From Janibacter anophelis NBRC 107843 (GTDB taxonomy: Bacteria; Actinomycetota; Actinomycetes; Actinomycetales; Dermatophilaceae): 64,000 nucleotides of DNA. Location of the stretch: contig NZ_BCSQ01000001.1 of NCBI RefSeq assembly GCF_001570945.1, forward strand, positions 1 through 64,000, given 5' to 3'. The translations under genes were made by a program, and so were the position numbers. Below are positions 27,234 through 36,706 of the stretch, in pieces. The notes beneath the pieces are model-generated. The model was not told the DNA's origin, did no database searches, and saw nothing but the letters and a program-made list of their open reading frames with translations. Every line of letters starts with the position of its first letter. Positions within the stretch are counted from its first letter, which is position 1.

Positions 27234-28126
27234 GCCCCATCGCCCACCCGGGTCCGGGAGAACGCCGTACCGTCTCCACGCCTGACGGCGCCCTCGTCGT
27301 CGCGCACGACCACCCCGCGCCCAGCGGCTCACCGCAGGGGCCGACCCTCGTCCTCGCCCACGGCTGGTGCGGCACCCACGAGGTCTGGGACCCGGTGGTC
27401 GTCGACCTGCAGGAGCGCCGCCCCGACCTGCGCGTCATCACCTACGACCAGCCGGGCCACGGTCAGTCGTCACCCGGCCGCGACCGTGACGTCTCCCTGC
27501 TCGACCTCGGCGTGGCGATGCGCGAGGTCGTCGCCGAGCTGGTCCCCGAGGGCGAGATCGTCCTCGCCGGCCACTCGATGGGCGGCATGACCGTCATGGC
27601 GTTCGGCGACGTCGCGCCCGACCTGGTGCGTGAGCGGGTGCGCGGCGTCGCGCTCGTCGGCACCGCCGCCCACCTGCCGGGGCGCCGCGGCATCCCCGGC
27701 GAGGTGGCCGTCATGAGCCTCCTGGCCAAGGCCCCCGCATCCTTCCCCGGGCTGCCGACCACGGCCCGGCTGACCGCCGCCAACCTCTTCGGGGACGACC
27801 CCGACCCGGAGGCCGTGCGGGCGACGATGCGCCAGACGAGCCGTACCCGGGCCAATGTCGTCGCGGACTGGTACCGGGCGATCATGGGGCTCGACCTGCG
27901 CGAGGCCCTCGCTCCCTTCGCCGAGGTCCGCACGGTGGTCCTCACGGGCCGGCGCGACCGGCTCACGCCCGTCTCGGCCGGCCGCCGGCTGGCGGCGCTC
28001 ATCCCGGGCGCGACCTTTTGGACCGTGCCCGGCGTCGGGCACATGATCACCTACGAGGCGAGCCGCCTCGTCGCCGACAAGATCGAGCTACTCCTCGACG
28101 CCGAACCCGCGAGCCAGCGAGCCTGA
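27230..28126 (+). CDS. Alpha/beta-fold hydrolase
   Basis: 298 residues. Oxyanion-hole region LVLAHGWCGTHEVW, nucleophile elbow AGHSMGGMT, Asp in LTGRRDRLTP and His in GVGHMITYE make a complete triad. An esterase or lipase-like reaction is likely, substrate unknown. It is translationally coupled to xth. The last 39 bp overlap the convergent MFS gene. Confidence 0.88.
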   Translation: MSPIAHPGPGERRTVSTPDGALVVAHDHPAPSGSPQGPTLVLAHGWCGTHEVWDPVVVDLQERRPDLRVITYDQPGHGQSSPGRDRDVSLLDLGVAMREVVAELVPEGEIVLAGHSMGGMTVMAFGDVAPDLVRERVRGVALVGTAAHLPGRRGIPGEVAVMSLLAKAPASFPGLPTTARLTAANLFGDDPDPEAVRATMRQTSRTRANVVADWYRAIMGLDLREALAPFAEVRTVVLTGRRDRLTPVSAGRRLAALIPGATFWTVPGVGHMITYEASRLVADKIELLLDAEPASQRA

Positions 28127-29779
28127 CCCCTCCCGGCGGCGGATGCCGAGGAAGACCAGGGAGAGCACCGCGCCGACGAGCGCGGCCCCGGCCGCGCCGA
28201 CGAAGACGGTGTGCACCTGCAGCAGGGCGGCGTCGAGCAGCGCCTGCCCGTCGGTCTGCTGCTCGCGCGGCAGCGCCTCGACGGCCTGGTAGTACCGGTG
28301 CAGGCCGACGCCGGTGAGCAGCGCGAGGCCGACGACCATGCCGACCATGCGGGCCACGATGACGAGGCTCGACGCGGTGCCGTGCGCGTGCTGCGGCGAG
28401 TCGGCCAGGGCCGCGTCGTTGACCGGCGCGAGCGCCATGCCGAGCCCGAGGCCGACGAGGGCGAGCGTGACCGTCGAAGAGAGCTCGTCGAGCGAGCCGC
28501 GGTCCCAGCCGGACATCGCGAGCAGGCCACCGGAGGCGAGGACCAGTCCCACGCCCGCTGAGAGCCCGTCGCCGACCCAGCGCAGGATCCAGCCACCGAG
28601 GAGCGCGCCGACGGGCACGGCGACGAGGAACTTCACCAGCTCCATCGCCGCGTCGGTCTGCGAGCCCGACGTCGTCAGCCGGGAAAAGAGTGGGACGTCG
28701 ACGACGACCGCGACGAGCGCGACGCCGACGAGCAGCGAGACGAGCAGGGCCCACGGGGTGCGGCCCCGCACGGTGCCGCGCGGCACGAGCGGTGACGCGG
28801 CCGTGCGGTGCCGCCACACGTAGGCGATCGCCGCGACGAGCGCCACGGGCAGCAGGGCGTACCCGAGCGGCCCGACGACCTCGGTCTCGGGGTCGGCGGA
28901 GCTGAAGGTCAGCACGACGCACCCGAGGGCCGTGCCGAGCAGGAGTGCCCCGGGCACGTCGCTCTCCCGCAGCGGCGGCCACCACCGACGGACGGTCAGG
29001 GCCGCGAGCGCGAGGGCGAGCAGGGCGGTGACGAGCCCGATGGGCGTGAGCACCCGGCTGTCCCCGGCGAAGGGGACGAAGGGCAGGCCGAGGTAGACAT
29101 CCGTCGCGAGAGAAGGGGGCGCCGCGAGCGTCAACCAGAGCAGGCCGACGGTGACCACCCCCAGCACCCACGTGAGGATCCGCGGTCGGCCACGCTCCTC
29201 GCTCCCCCGCGTCACGAACCCGATGGCGAGCGCGAGCAGGATGCCGAGGACGACGTTGAGCCAGAAGATCGCCCGCCAGTCGGCGACGACGAGGACGGCG
29301 GCTCCGAGCAGCGGACCGAGGACCGAGCCGATCTCCTGGACGGCGCCGACGATGCCGAGTGGCATCCCCCTTCGTCCCGGGGGCCACAGGTCCGCGACGA
29401 GCGCGAGCGTGGCGGGCACCAACCCGCCACCGCCGACGCCCTGGACGACGCGACCGGCGACGAGGACGTCGAGGTCGACGGCCAGGGCGGTGACGCCGGA
29501 GCCGATGACGAAGATCGCGAGGCAGCCGAGCAGGATGCGCGATCGGGAGACGACGTCGGCGAGGCGCCCGATGAGGGGCAGCACGGCGATGTAGCCGAGG
29601 AGGAACCCGGAGATGATCGGGGCGGCGCGCTGGAGGTTGTCCAGGCCGAGGCCGACGCCACTCATCATGTCGGTGAGCGCGAGGACGACGACGTAGGTGT
29701 CCGCCGCCGCGAGCGCCACCGCGGTCGAGGCGAGCGCGAGCAGGGTCCGGGGGCCGGCCCCGGTGACGGGCGTCGTCAC
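28088..29779 (-). CDS. MFS exporter, 14-TM DHA2 type (P55-like)
   Basis: 563 residues with about 14 hydrophobic segments. Segment 1 is about residues 10-30; the first cytoplasmic loop contains LIGRLADVVSRSRI (motif A), and a GAVQEIGSVLGPLLGAAV stretch matches motif C of exporters. It lies 1 bp after a LppX/LprG-family lipoprotein gene. In M. tuberculosis the same pairing is lprG-rv1410c (P55), which moves triacylglycerides and glycolipids to the outer envelope; that is the likeliest role here, by analogy. GTG 29779 starts just before the first segment. Confidence 0.85.
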   Translation of the reverse strand: MTTPVTGAGPRTLLALASTAVALAAADTYVVVLALTDMMSGVGLGLDNLQRAAPIISGFLLGYIAVLPLIGRLADVVSRSRILLGCLAIFVIGSGVTALAVDLDVLVAGRVVQGVGGGGLVPATLALVADLWPPGRRGMPLGIVGAVQEIGSVLGPLLGAAVLVVADWRAIFWLNVVLGILLALAIGFVTRGSEERGRPRILTWVLGVVTVGLLWLTLAAPPSLATDVYLGLPFVPFAGDSRVLTPIGLVTALLALALAALTVRRWWPPLRESDVPGALLLGTALGCVVLTFSSADPETEVVGPLGYALLPVALVAAIAYVWRHRTAASPLVPRGTVRGRTPWALLVSLLVGVALVAVVVDVPLFSRLTTSGSQTDAAMELVKFLVAVPVGALLGGWILRWVGDGLSAGVGLVLASGGLLAMSGWDRGSLDELSSTVTLALVGLGLGMALAPVNDAALADSPQHAHGTASSLVIVARMVGMVVGLALLTGVGLHRYYQAVEALPREQQTDGQALLDAALLQVHTVFVGAAGAALVGAVLSLVFLGIRRREGSGSLARGFGVEE

Positions 29780-29780
29780 G

Positions 29781-30473
29781 TCAGGACGAGGGCTTCGTGA
29801 TCTCGACGGTCTTGCCGTAGTCCTTGATGTCGAGGGTGAAGGTCGTCTCCGCCTCCTCGTAGAAGTCCCCGGTGATCTCGACCGAGCGCAGCTGCCCGCT
29901 GTCGGGCTCGATGCCGTAGGTGACGTCGAAGGCGTCGGCGCCCTTGCCGAGGTTGAACAACCGCTCGATCTCGGTCGCGGGGACCTGGCCGGTGTACTCC
30001 TGCAGCACGGTGTCGCCGCTGCGGGTGCGCTCGCCCTCGGCCGCGTCGGTCGTGCTGGCAATGATCTGGTCGACGCCGCTGCCGACGCGGAAGAACTCGG
30101 CGGGGTTGGGCGCACCGAGGTCGGCCATGTCGACGGGGTTGAAGTCCTTGGTGAAGAAGGACATCCACGTGTCCTCGTCGATCGCGATGATCTCGACGCC
30201 GGCCGAGTTGCCGTCGATGACGCCGGTGACCTGGCCCTGGAACTTCGGGGTGGCCTCGTCGATGATGCCGGAGCCGTTGGCGGCGCTGACGCCGTTGCGC
30301 CCCTTGGGGATCGCCGACTGCTTGAGGTCGAAGCCGACCGTGCCGGCGTCGACAAAGGCGGTGCGCGCCGTCTCGAGGGCCTCGTCCGGCGGGGCGGCCT
30401 CCTCGAAGGCCGAGCACCCGGCCACGAGGGTGAGTGCCAGCGGCACGGCGGCAAGTAGGGAACGTCGTCGCAT
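29781..30473 (-). CDS. LppX/LprAFG-family lipoprotein (LprG-like)
   Basis: 230 residues with a lipoprotein signal: RRRSLLAAVPLALTLVAGC, lipidated Cys at about residue 20. The mature domain has the LppX/LprG beta-half-barrel pattern (VSAANGSGIIDEATPKFQG, VEIIAIDEDTWMSFF, TLDIKDYGKTVEI). LprG carries acyl lipids in a hydrophobic cavity to the cell surface with P55. The gene is directly upstream of an MFS exporter, reproducing the lprG-p55 arrangement. Start 30473 puts the signal peptide at the N-terminus. Confidence 0.88.
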   Translation of the reverse strand: MRRRSLLAAVPLALTLVAGCSAFEEAAPPDEALETARTAFVDAGTVGFDLKQSAIPKGRNGVSAANGSGIIDEATPKFQGQVTGVIDGNSAGVEIIAIDEDTWMSFFTKDFNPVDMADLGAPNPAEFFRVGSGVDQIIASTTDAAEGERTRSGDTVLQEYTGQVPATEIERLFNLGKGADAFDVTYGIEPDSGQLRSVEITGDFYEEAETTFTLDIKDYGKTVEITKPSS

Positions 30474-30521
30474 GACGGTCAACCTAACGCGGGGGTGGCC
30501 CGGGAGCCGGGACGATGTGGG

Positions 30522-31817
30522 TCAGCGCACCTTGTTGCGGCGCATCCAGTCCCGCAGCTCGTCGTAGGCGCCGTCGACGTTGGCGAACTCGACGACATTC
30601 TTCGCCGAGGTGAACCACGGCCCGGTCGACGGGCGCACCTCGCCGAGCGAACGCTTGAGGTCGGCCATGCCGATGTAACGCATCGTGCCCGAGCGGGCAC
30701 CCTCCATGAGGGCGAACTCGGTGGCCGTCTCGCAGACGTGGGCGATGTCGGCGCCGGACAGGCCGGCGGACTTGCGCGCGAGCCAGGCGACGTCGATGCC
30801 CTCGACGGGCCGGTCGGCCAGGTGGTGGCGGAAGATCGCGGCTCGCGCCTCCTCGTCCGGCGGCGAGACGAAGAGGGTGCGGTCCAGGCGCCCGGGGCGG
30901 CGCAGCGCCGGGTCGACGTCCCACGGCTGGTTGGTCGCTCCGACGACGAAGACGCCCTCGTTGTCGGCCTCGACGCCGTCCATCTCCATGAGCAGCTGGT
31001 TGACGACCGTGCGCATGCCGCTGTTGTGCATCGTCGCGCGCTTCGCTCCGATCGCGTCGAGCTCGTCGAGGAAGATGACGGTCGGCGCGTGCGAACGGGC
31101 GAACTCGAAGACCTCCGTGATGTTGCGCTCGGACCGACCCGTGTACATGTCGAGCACGTCGCTGATGCCGACGTTGACGAAGCCGGCACCGAGCTCGCCG
31201 GCCAGCGCCCGACCGACGAAGGTCTTGCCGCAGCCGGGCGGCCCGTAGAGCAGGATGCCGCCCTTGAGCGACTTGCCGTAGGCCCGCCGCAGCTCCGGGT
31301 TGCGAAGGGGGGCGAGGAAGGCCGCGTCGAGCCGCGCCTTGACCTCCTGCATCCCGCCGACGTCGGCGAGGGTGATGCCGGGGCGCTCCAGGTCGTGGGC
31401 GGCGACCTCGGAGGCGTGCGGGTCACCGTCGACGAACATCGGCCGCGGGGAGACGTCGCCGAGCTGGCCCTCGGCTGCGCTCCAGTCGAACCCGTCGTGG
31501 TCGCCGGTCTCGGTCGGATCCGTCGCCCCGGTCGGGGGCGGCGGCGCGGGCGAAGGGGGTGCCGGCTGGGCGGACGGCGCCGGCGGCGCGGCGGCCTGGG
31601 GCGCGGCGGATGCCTGCGGCGGTCCGCCCAGCGCGCGCGTCATCAGGTCGCGCGCGGTGCTGTTGCCCGGGTCCTGCTGCAGGACGGTGGCGCAGTGCGT
31701 CACGGCCTGATCGCCCCGGCCCGCGTCGACGAGCATCTGGGCGAGGTGGAGGCGCAGCGGCAGGTCCTGCGGGCTGGCCTCGACGGCGCGGGTGAGTGAG
31801 TCGATGAGGTCGCTCAT
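30522..31817 (-). CDS. AAA ATPase with N-terminal TPR-like region
   Basis: 431 residues. Residues 1-60 read as one TPR-like repeat (LRLHLAQMLVDAGRGDQAV), then a Pro/Ala-rich linker (about 65-100), then one classical AAA module: Walker A LYGPPGCGKTFVG, Walker B TVIFLDELDAIG, sensor-like GATNQPWDVD and arginine residues in LRRPGRLDR. It resembles CDC48/FtsH-type AAA cores without protease or membrane segment. A TPR membrane protein gene is next upstream. Function unknown; a remodelling ATPase with the TPR protein as partner is plausible. Confidence 0.85.
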   Translation of the reverse strand: MSDLIDSLTRAVEASPQDLPLRLHLAQMLVDAGRGDQAVTHCATVLQQDPGNSTARDLMTRALGGPPQASAAPQAAAPPAPSAQPAPPSPAPPPPTGATDPTETGDHDGFDWSAAEGQLGDVSPRPMFVDGDPHASEVAAHDLERPGITLADVGGMQEVKARLDAAFLAPLRNPELRRAYGKSLKGGILLYGPPGCGKTFVGRALAGELGAGFVNVGISDVLDMYTGRSERNITEVFEFARSHAPTVIFLDELDAIGAKRATMHNSGMRTVVNQLLMEMDGVEADNEGVFVVGATNQPWDVDPALRRPGRLDRTLFVSPPDEEARAAIFRHHLADRPVEGIDVAWLARKSAGLSGADIAHVCETATEFALMEGARSGTMRYIGMADLKRSLGEVRPSTGPWFTSAKNVVEFANVDGAYDELRDWMRRNKVR

Positions 31818-31853
31818 GGGTCCATCCTCCATCACCAGCGGGACACGGGCCGG

Positions 31854-32900
31854 TCAGGACTTCCGGTTGCGGAACCACGCGACCCACGACAGGACCGCGC
31901 CGAGGAAGAGGCCGGCGATGCCCAACCCGAGGAACGCGGTGAGCCCGGTGAGCGCGCCGAGCACGAAGGACAGGACGCTCAGGCCCAGCAGCACCGCCCA
32001 CACCGCGATGAGGGTCTGCCGACGGGCGAAGCCGCGCAGGTACGCCATCCGCGACTGACGCACCTGGGTGAGCAGGCGGCCCACGATGAAGCCGAGGGCG
32101 AGGATCGCGATCCCCGCGATGACCGCCATCTGCGTGCGCTCCGAGAGCACGTCCACGCGGATGATGACGAAGACGGCGAGGAAGAGCGCCCAGTGCGCCA
32201 TGACGACGTTGTTGGCCAGCGCCACGTCCATGTTGTGGTGGAAGAGCTGCTCCTGCGGCGAGCCGGCGACGGCCCGGGAGAGGGTGCCGGCGGCCTGCGC
32301 GGAGCGACGCCCGGCCATCTGGATGCGGGCCAGCTCGTTGAGCGCCGCCGGGGACTCGGGCTCGAGGTCGAGCGCCTGCCGCACGTGGTGCTCGGCGACC
32401 TCACGGTCGCGGCGGCCGGGCCGGGCGCCGTCGGGGAAGATCGCGTCCACCATCGCCAGGTGGCTGTCGGCCTCGCGCGGCGCGAGCTCCAGGGCGCGCG
32501 CTGCGGCCGCGCGGGCCGGAGCGGAGCCGAGAGGCCCGGAGGCGGCGTGGGCCCGGGCGAGCTGGCGGTGGGGTTCGGGCTCGAAGGGGGCCAGCCGCGC
32601 GGACTCCGACGCGGCGGCCACCGCGTCGCCGTGGTGACCCAGCCGGGTGAGCGCCATCGACGCGAGCAGATGGAGCGTCGGGTCCTCGGGCTCGGTGGCG
32701 AGGGCGTGGTTGAGGGCCTCGAGCGCCTGCTGGGCGCGACCGGAGTCGAGGAGGGTGACGGCGCGCAGCCGCTGCAGCTCCGGGTCGTCGGGCGCACTCG
32801 CGAGGGCTTGCTCGACCTCGTGCATCGCCGCGTCGTGGCGGCCCTGGGACAGGTGCAGGCGGACGCGTTCGCGGGCGACGTCGAGCTGGTGGGGGTCCAC
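31854..32900 (-). CDS. TPR-repeat membrane protein
   Basis: 348 residues. The first about 215 contain four to five TPR units (HDAAMHEVEQALASAPDDPE, AQQALEALNHALATEPEDP and others). The last about 110 have three to four membrane segments in two groups (MAHWALFLAVFVIIRVDVLS; MAVIAGIAILALGFIVGRLL; LSVLSFVLGALTGLTAFL). A cytoplasmic TPR head on a membrane anchor suggests a scaffold. It is 37 bp upstream of the AAA ATPase gene, and both carry TPR units. GTG 32900 is the start with the best N-terminus. Confidence 0.8.
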   Translation of the reverse strand: MDPHQLDVARERVRLHLSQGRHDAAMHEVEQALASAPDDPELQRLRAVTLLDSGRAQQALEALNHALATEPEDPTLHLLASMALTRLGHHGDAVAAASESARLAPFEPEPHRQLARAHAASGPLGSAPARAAAARALELAPREADSHLAMVDAIFPDGARPGRRDREVAEHHVRQALDLEPESPAALNELARIQMAGRRSAQAAGTLSRAVAGSPQEQLFHHNMDVALANNVVMAHWALFLAVFVIIRVDVLSERTQMAVIAGIAILALGFIVGRLLTQVRQSRMAYLRGFARRQTLIAVWAVLLGLSVLSFVLGALTGLTAFLGLGIAGLFLGAVLSWVAWFRNRKS

Positions 32901-32910
32901 GCGCCAGAGA

Positions 32911-33942
32911 CTAGGGCACGAGGCGCAGTGCGGTGTCGCGCAGTCGGGCACCGCGACGCGTCGTCGCCACCTGAAGGCCGGCGGCGCCGGCAAGCTGCAG
33001 GGTCCGGCCGCGGACGCGGCGGCGCCTGCTGAAGGCGAGGGGCGCCCCCTTCGTCCCACGGCGGTGGATGAGGTCGGCGAGGACGACGGCGTCCTCGAGG
33101 GCCTCGTTGGCGCCGCGGCCGACGTTGGGGCTCGTGGCGTGGGCGGCGTCACCGATGAGGACGACACCGTCGTCGGCATAGCTCGGCAGGCGGGGGGCGA
33201 CGAGGATGCGCTGGACGTCGGCTTCGTCGCCGACGGCCGCGAGGACCTCTCCGACGCGCGGGTCCCAGTCGCCGAAGTGCCCGCGCGCGAGGGCGAGCGC
33301 CTCGTCCCGCTCGAGGGGCGCGTCGCGGTGGTCGGCGCGCACGGCGCAGAACCAGGCAGCGCCCCGCGGCCCGGGCGTCACGCCGAAGAGGCCTCCGGGT
33401 CCCCACCACTCGGTTGCGGTGCGCACCAGCGGGCCGGGGCGGTGTCCGCGCAGGGCGATCCAGTCGGTGATGACCGGCGCGCTGCCCTCGAAGGTGTGCT
33501 GCCGCACGGCCGAGCGAACTCCGTCGGCCCCGACGACGAGGTCCGCGCCGACCTCCGCGGCGAGGGCGCGGGGATCGGTGACGAGGCGGGTCAGGCGGGT
33601 GACCGAAGGGGGCACCGCGGCCTCGAGCGCCGCCACGAGGTCGGGACGCGGGGTGAACCACAGCCGTTGGTCGCGGTCGCGCAGCCCCACCAGGTCCCGC
33701 CCGTCCGCGGAGCGCAGCCCTCCCCCTTCGACGGGCAGCGCGGTGGCCCGGACCCGCTCCCCCACGCCGATGGTGTCGAGGGCGTCACGGCCGCCGCGCC
33801 ACAGCGCGAGGACCGTGCCCGCCCCGGCGCGCTCCGGGCGCTCCTCGACGAGGGTGACCCGGGTGCTGCGGCCGAGATGGGCGGCGAGAGCCAGTCCAGC
33901 GATGCCGCCGCCAACGATCAGGACGTGTTCACGGGTCCGCAC
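32911..33942 (-). CDS. FAD-dependent monooxygenase
   Basis: 343 residues of the PHBH family. The N-terminal dinucleotide motif is VLIVGGGIAGLALAAHLGR, a second FAD contact is in VVGADGVRSAVRQ, and GDAAHATSPNVGRGANEAL is the DG-type motif near the C-terminus. Such enzymes hydroxylate aromatic or polycyclic substrates. GTG 33942 precedes the Rossmann fold directly; upstream codons run into the terminator of clpB. Substrate unknown; 10 bp from the TPR gene. Confidence 0.9.
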   Translation of the reverse strand: MRTREHVLIVGGGIAGLALAAHLGRSTRVTLVEERPERAGAGTVLALWRGGRDALDTIGVGERVRATALPVEGGGLRSADGRDLVGLRDRDQRLWFTPRPDLVAALEAAVPPSVTRLTRLVTDPRALAAEVGADLVVGADGVRSAVRQHTFEGSAPVITDWIALRGHRPGPLVRTATEWWGPGGLFGVTPGPRGAAWFCAVRADHRDAPLERDEALALARGHFGDWDPRVGEVLAAVGDEADVQRILVAPRLPSYADDGVVLIGDAAHATSPNVGRGANEALEDAVVLADLIHRRGTKGAPLAFSRRRRVRGRTLQLAGAAGLQVATTRRGARLRDTALRLVP

Positions 33943-33973
33943 GCCTCGACGGTATCGACCCCTGTGTACAAAA

Positions 33974-34028
33974 GGGACTCCTGGAGCAATTCGTGGCGGA
34001 TTCGACCGCCAGATGCTCCAGGAGTCCC
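33974..34028 (-). terminator. Rho-independent terminator of clpB
   Basis: A perfect 15-bp stem GGGACTCCTGGAGCA and complement, with a smaller TGGCGG/CCGCCA hairpin in the loop. On the minus strand it is followed by TTTTGT, a short T tract. It begins about 16 bp after the clpB stop. Confidence 0.85.
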
Positions 34029-34043
34029 CCTCGGGCACATGCG

Positions 34044-36611
34044 TCAGCGCAGGATCAGTCCGGCGCCCTCGTCATCGCGGTCCACGACGACGGTCGACCC
34101 GTCACGCACCTCGCCCGACAGCAGGCCGGTGGCCAGGCGGTCACCGATCTCCTTCTGCACCAGGCGACGCAGCGGCCGGGCACCATAGGCCGGGTCGTAC
34201 CCGGTCTCGGCGAGCCACTCGCGTGCGGCCGGGGTGACCTCGAGGTCGATCCGCCGGTCGGACAGGCGGGTGGCCAGCTCGCGCACCTGCAGCTCGACGA
34301 TGTGGCCGAGCTCGTCGCGGTCGAGCGCGTCGAAGATGACGATCTCGTCGAGACGGTTGAGGAACTCGGGCTTGAAGGCCTGCCGCACGACGCCCATGAC
34401 GGCCTCGCGCCGTGCCTCGCCCTCGAGCAGCGGGTCGGTGAGGAACTGGCTGCCGAGGTTGGAGGTCATCACGAGGATGACATTGCGGAAGTCGACCGTG
34501 CGGCCCTGGCCGTCGGTCAGGCGACCGTCGTCGAGGACCTGCAGCAGGATGTCGAAGGTCTCGGGGTGCGCCTTCTCCACCTCGTCGAGCAGGACGACCG
34601 AGTACGGGCGTCGACGCACGGCCTCGGTGAGCTGACCGCCCTCCTCGTACCCGACGTAGCCGGGCGGGGCACCGATGAGGCGCGCGACCGCGTGCCGCTC
34701 GGCGTACTCCGACATGTCGATGCGCACCATCGCGCGCTCGTCGTCGAAGAGGAAGTCCGCCAGCGACTTCGCCAGCTCGGTCTTGCCGACACCGGTCGGC
34801 CCGAGGAAGAGGAAGGACCCGGTCGGCCGGTTGGGGTCCGCGATGCCGGCCCGCGAGCGCCGCACCGCGTCCGAGACCGCGCGGACGGCATCGGTCTGGC
34901 CGATGAGCCGCGAGCCGATGATCGACTCCATGCTCAGCAGCTTTTCCGACTCGCCCTGCAGCAGGCGCCCGGCCGGGATGCCCGTCCACGCCGAGATGAC
35001 CTCGGCGATGTCGTCGGCTCCGACGCGCTCCTTGACCATGAGGTCCTCGTCGCCCCTGGCCGCCTCGGCCTCGCTGGCCTGCGCCAGCTCCGCCTCGAGC
35101 GCCGGGATCTCCCCGTAGAGCAGCCGCGAGGCACCCTCGTAGTCACCGTCGCGCTGCAGCCGGTCGGCCTGCGTGCGCAGGTCGTCCAGCCGCGCCTTGA
35201 GCTCACCGACGGCGTTGAGGCCGGTCTTCTCCGACTCCCACCGCGCCGTCAGCCCGGCGAGCTCCTCGGACTTGTCCGCGAGGTCCTTGCGCAGGCGCTC
35301 CAGGCGCTCGATGGAGGCCTCGTCGGTCTCCTTGGCCAGGTGCAGCTCCTCCATCTTCAGCCGGTCGACGGCACGCTGGAGCTGGTCGATCTCGACGGGG
35401 CTGGAGTCGATCTCCATCCGCAGCCGGGACGCGGCCTCGTCGACGAGGTCAATCGCCTTGTCGGGCAGCTGCCGCCCGGTGATGTACCGGTCGGACAGCG
35501 CCGCGGCGGCGACGAGCGCGGAGTCCTCGATGGCGACCTTGTGGTGCGCCTCGTAGCGCTCCTTGAGGCCGCGCAGGATCGCGATGGAGTCCTCGACGCT
35601 CGGCTCCCCGACGAAGACCTGCTGGAACCGGCGCTCCAGCGCCGGGTCCTTCTCGATGTGCTCGCGGAACTCGTCGAGCGTCGTCGCGCCGACCAGCCGC
35701 AGCTCGCCGCGGGCGAGCATCGGCTTGAGCATGTTGCCGGCGTCCATCGCGCCGTCGCCGGAGGCGCCGGCCCCGACGACCGTGTGGAGCTCGTCGATGA
35801 AGGTGACGACCTCCCCTTCGCTCGCCTTGATCTCCTCGAGCACGGCCTTGAGCCGTTCCTCGAACTCACCGCGGTACTTGGCGCCGGCGACCATCGCGCC
35901 GAGGTCGAGGCTCACGAGGCGCTTGTCGCGCAGGGACTCCGGCACGTCGCCGGAGACGATGCGCTGGGCCAGCCCCTCGACGACGGCGGTCTTGCCGACG
36001 CCGGGCTCGCCGATGAGGACCGGGTTGTTCTTCGTGCGACGGGAGAGGACCTGCACGACGCGACGGATCTCGGCGTCACGACCGATGACGGGGTCAAGAC
36101 GGCCCTCGCGCGCGGCCGCCGTGAGGTCGGTGCCGTACTGCTCGAGCGCCTCACCGCCGTCGGCGGGCGTCTCGGAGGTCACCTTGCGGCCGGCACGCAG
36201 CTCGTCGACCTTGGCCTCCATGTCCTTCGCGCCTCGCTGCTCGACCGCGGCGAGGTGGCCGGTCTCGGCGAGCGCGACGAGGAGCAGGTCGAGGGCGAGG
36301 TACTCGTCCCCCTTCGCCCGCATGAGGGTGTCCGCCTGCTGCAGGACGGCGAGCAGCTCACGACCGAGCGAAGGGGGCGATGCCGCACCGCTCGTGGTGG
36401 GCAGCGACGCCACCTTGGCGTCCGCCTGGGCGAGCACGTGCGACGCGCCGGTGCCGGCGGCCTGCAGGAGGGTGTCGCACTGCGGGGTGTCGAGCTGCAC
36501 GAGCGCACTCACGAGGTGCGCGGGGGTGACCTCGGGGTGACCCTCGGTCTGGGCGGAACGCTGGGCCAGGGCAAGCGCCTCGGCCACCTTGGTGGTCGGC
36601 TTGAAGTCCAT
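34044..36611 (-). CDS. clpB: ATP-dependent disaggregase ClpB
   Basis: 855 residues, standard. N-terminal Clp repeat domain (residues 1-145), first AAA module with Walker A GEPGVGKT (201-208), a long coiled-coil M domain (about 400-520) marking ClpB rather than ClpA/C, and a second AAA module with [11 protein letters not shown]. It unfolds protein aggregates together with DnaK-DnaJ-GrpE. ATG 36611 sits 54 bp downstream of an HspR-type HAIR box. Upstream in-frame sequence exists but is not ClpB-like. Confidence 0.97.
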   Translation of the reverse strand: MDFKPTTKVAEALALAQRSAQTEGHPEVTPAHLVSALVQLDTPQCDTLLQAAGTGASHVLAQADAKVASLPTTSGAASPPSLGRELLAVLQQADTLMRAKGDEYLALDLLLVALAETGHLAAVEQRGAKDMEAKVDELRAGRKVTSETPADGGEALEQYGTDLTAAAREGRLDPVIGRDAEIRRVVQVLSRRTKNNPVLIGEPGVGKTAVVEGLAQRIVSGDVPESLRDKRLVSLDLGAMVAGAKYRGEFEERLKAVLEEIKASEGEVVTFIDELHTVVGAGASGDGAMDAGNMLKPMLARGELRLVGATTLDEFREHIEKDPALERRFQQVFVGEPSVEDSIAILRGLKERYEAHHKVAIEDSALVAAAALSDRYITGRQLPDKAIDLVDEAASRLRMEIDSSPVEIDQLQRAVDRLKMEELHLAKETDEASIERLERLRKDLADKSEELAGLTARWESEKTGLNAVGELKARLDDLRTQADRLQRDGDYEGASRLLYGEIPALEAELAQASEAEAARGDEDLMVKERVGADDIAEVISAWTGIPAGRLLQGESEKLLSMESIIGSRLIGQTDAVRAVSDAVRRSRAGIADPNRPTGSFLFLGPTGVGKTELAKSLADFLFDDERAMVRIDMSEYAERHAVARLIGAPPGYVGYEEGGQLTEAVRRRPYSVVLLDEVEKAHPETFDILLQVLDDGRLTDGQGRTVDFRNVILVMTSNLGSQFLTDPLLEGEARREAVMGVVRQAFKPEFLNRLDEIVIFDALDRDELGHIVELQVRELATRLSDRRIDLEVTPAAREWLAETGYDPAYGARPLRRLVQKEIGDRLATGLLSGEVRDGSTVVVDRDDEGAGLILR

Positions 36612-36665
36612 GGATCTCCTCCACGAGGTCACGGGTGATCGTCTGCTCGGATCAACCTCGTCAGA

Positions 36666-36686
36666 GTTGAGTCTATTCCGCTCAAC
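36666..36686. promoter_or_regulatory. HAIR box (HspR operator) upstream of clpB
   Basis: GTTGAGT-N7-GCTCAAC inverted repeat, the same form as two boxes upstream of dnaK. It matches the HAIR architecture (CTTGAGT-N7-ACTCAAG) bound by HspR. Confidence 0.85.
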
Positions 36687-36706
36687 CCTGGGTCGTGGAG
36701 GACTGG

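Noticed and set aside
33993-36638. An 881-codon + strand open frame antisense to clpB
   Set aside because: ClpB is fully intact on the minus strand; the antisense product is compositionally biased with no domain.
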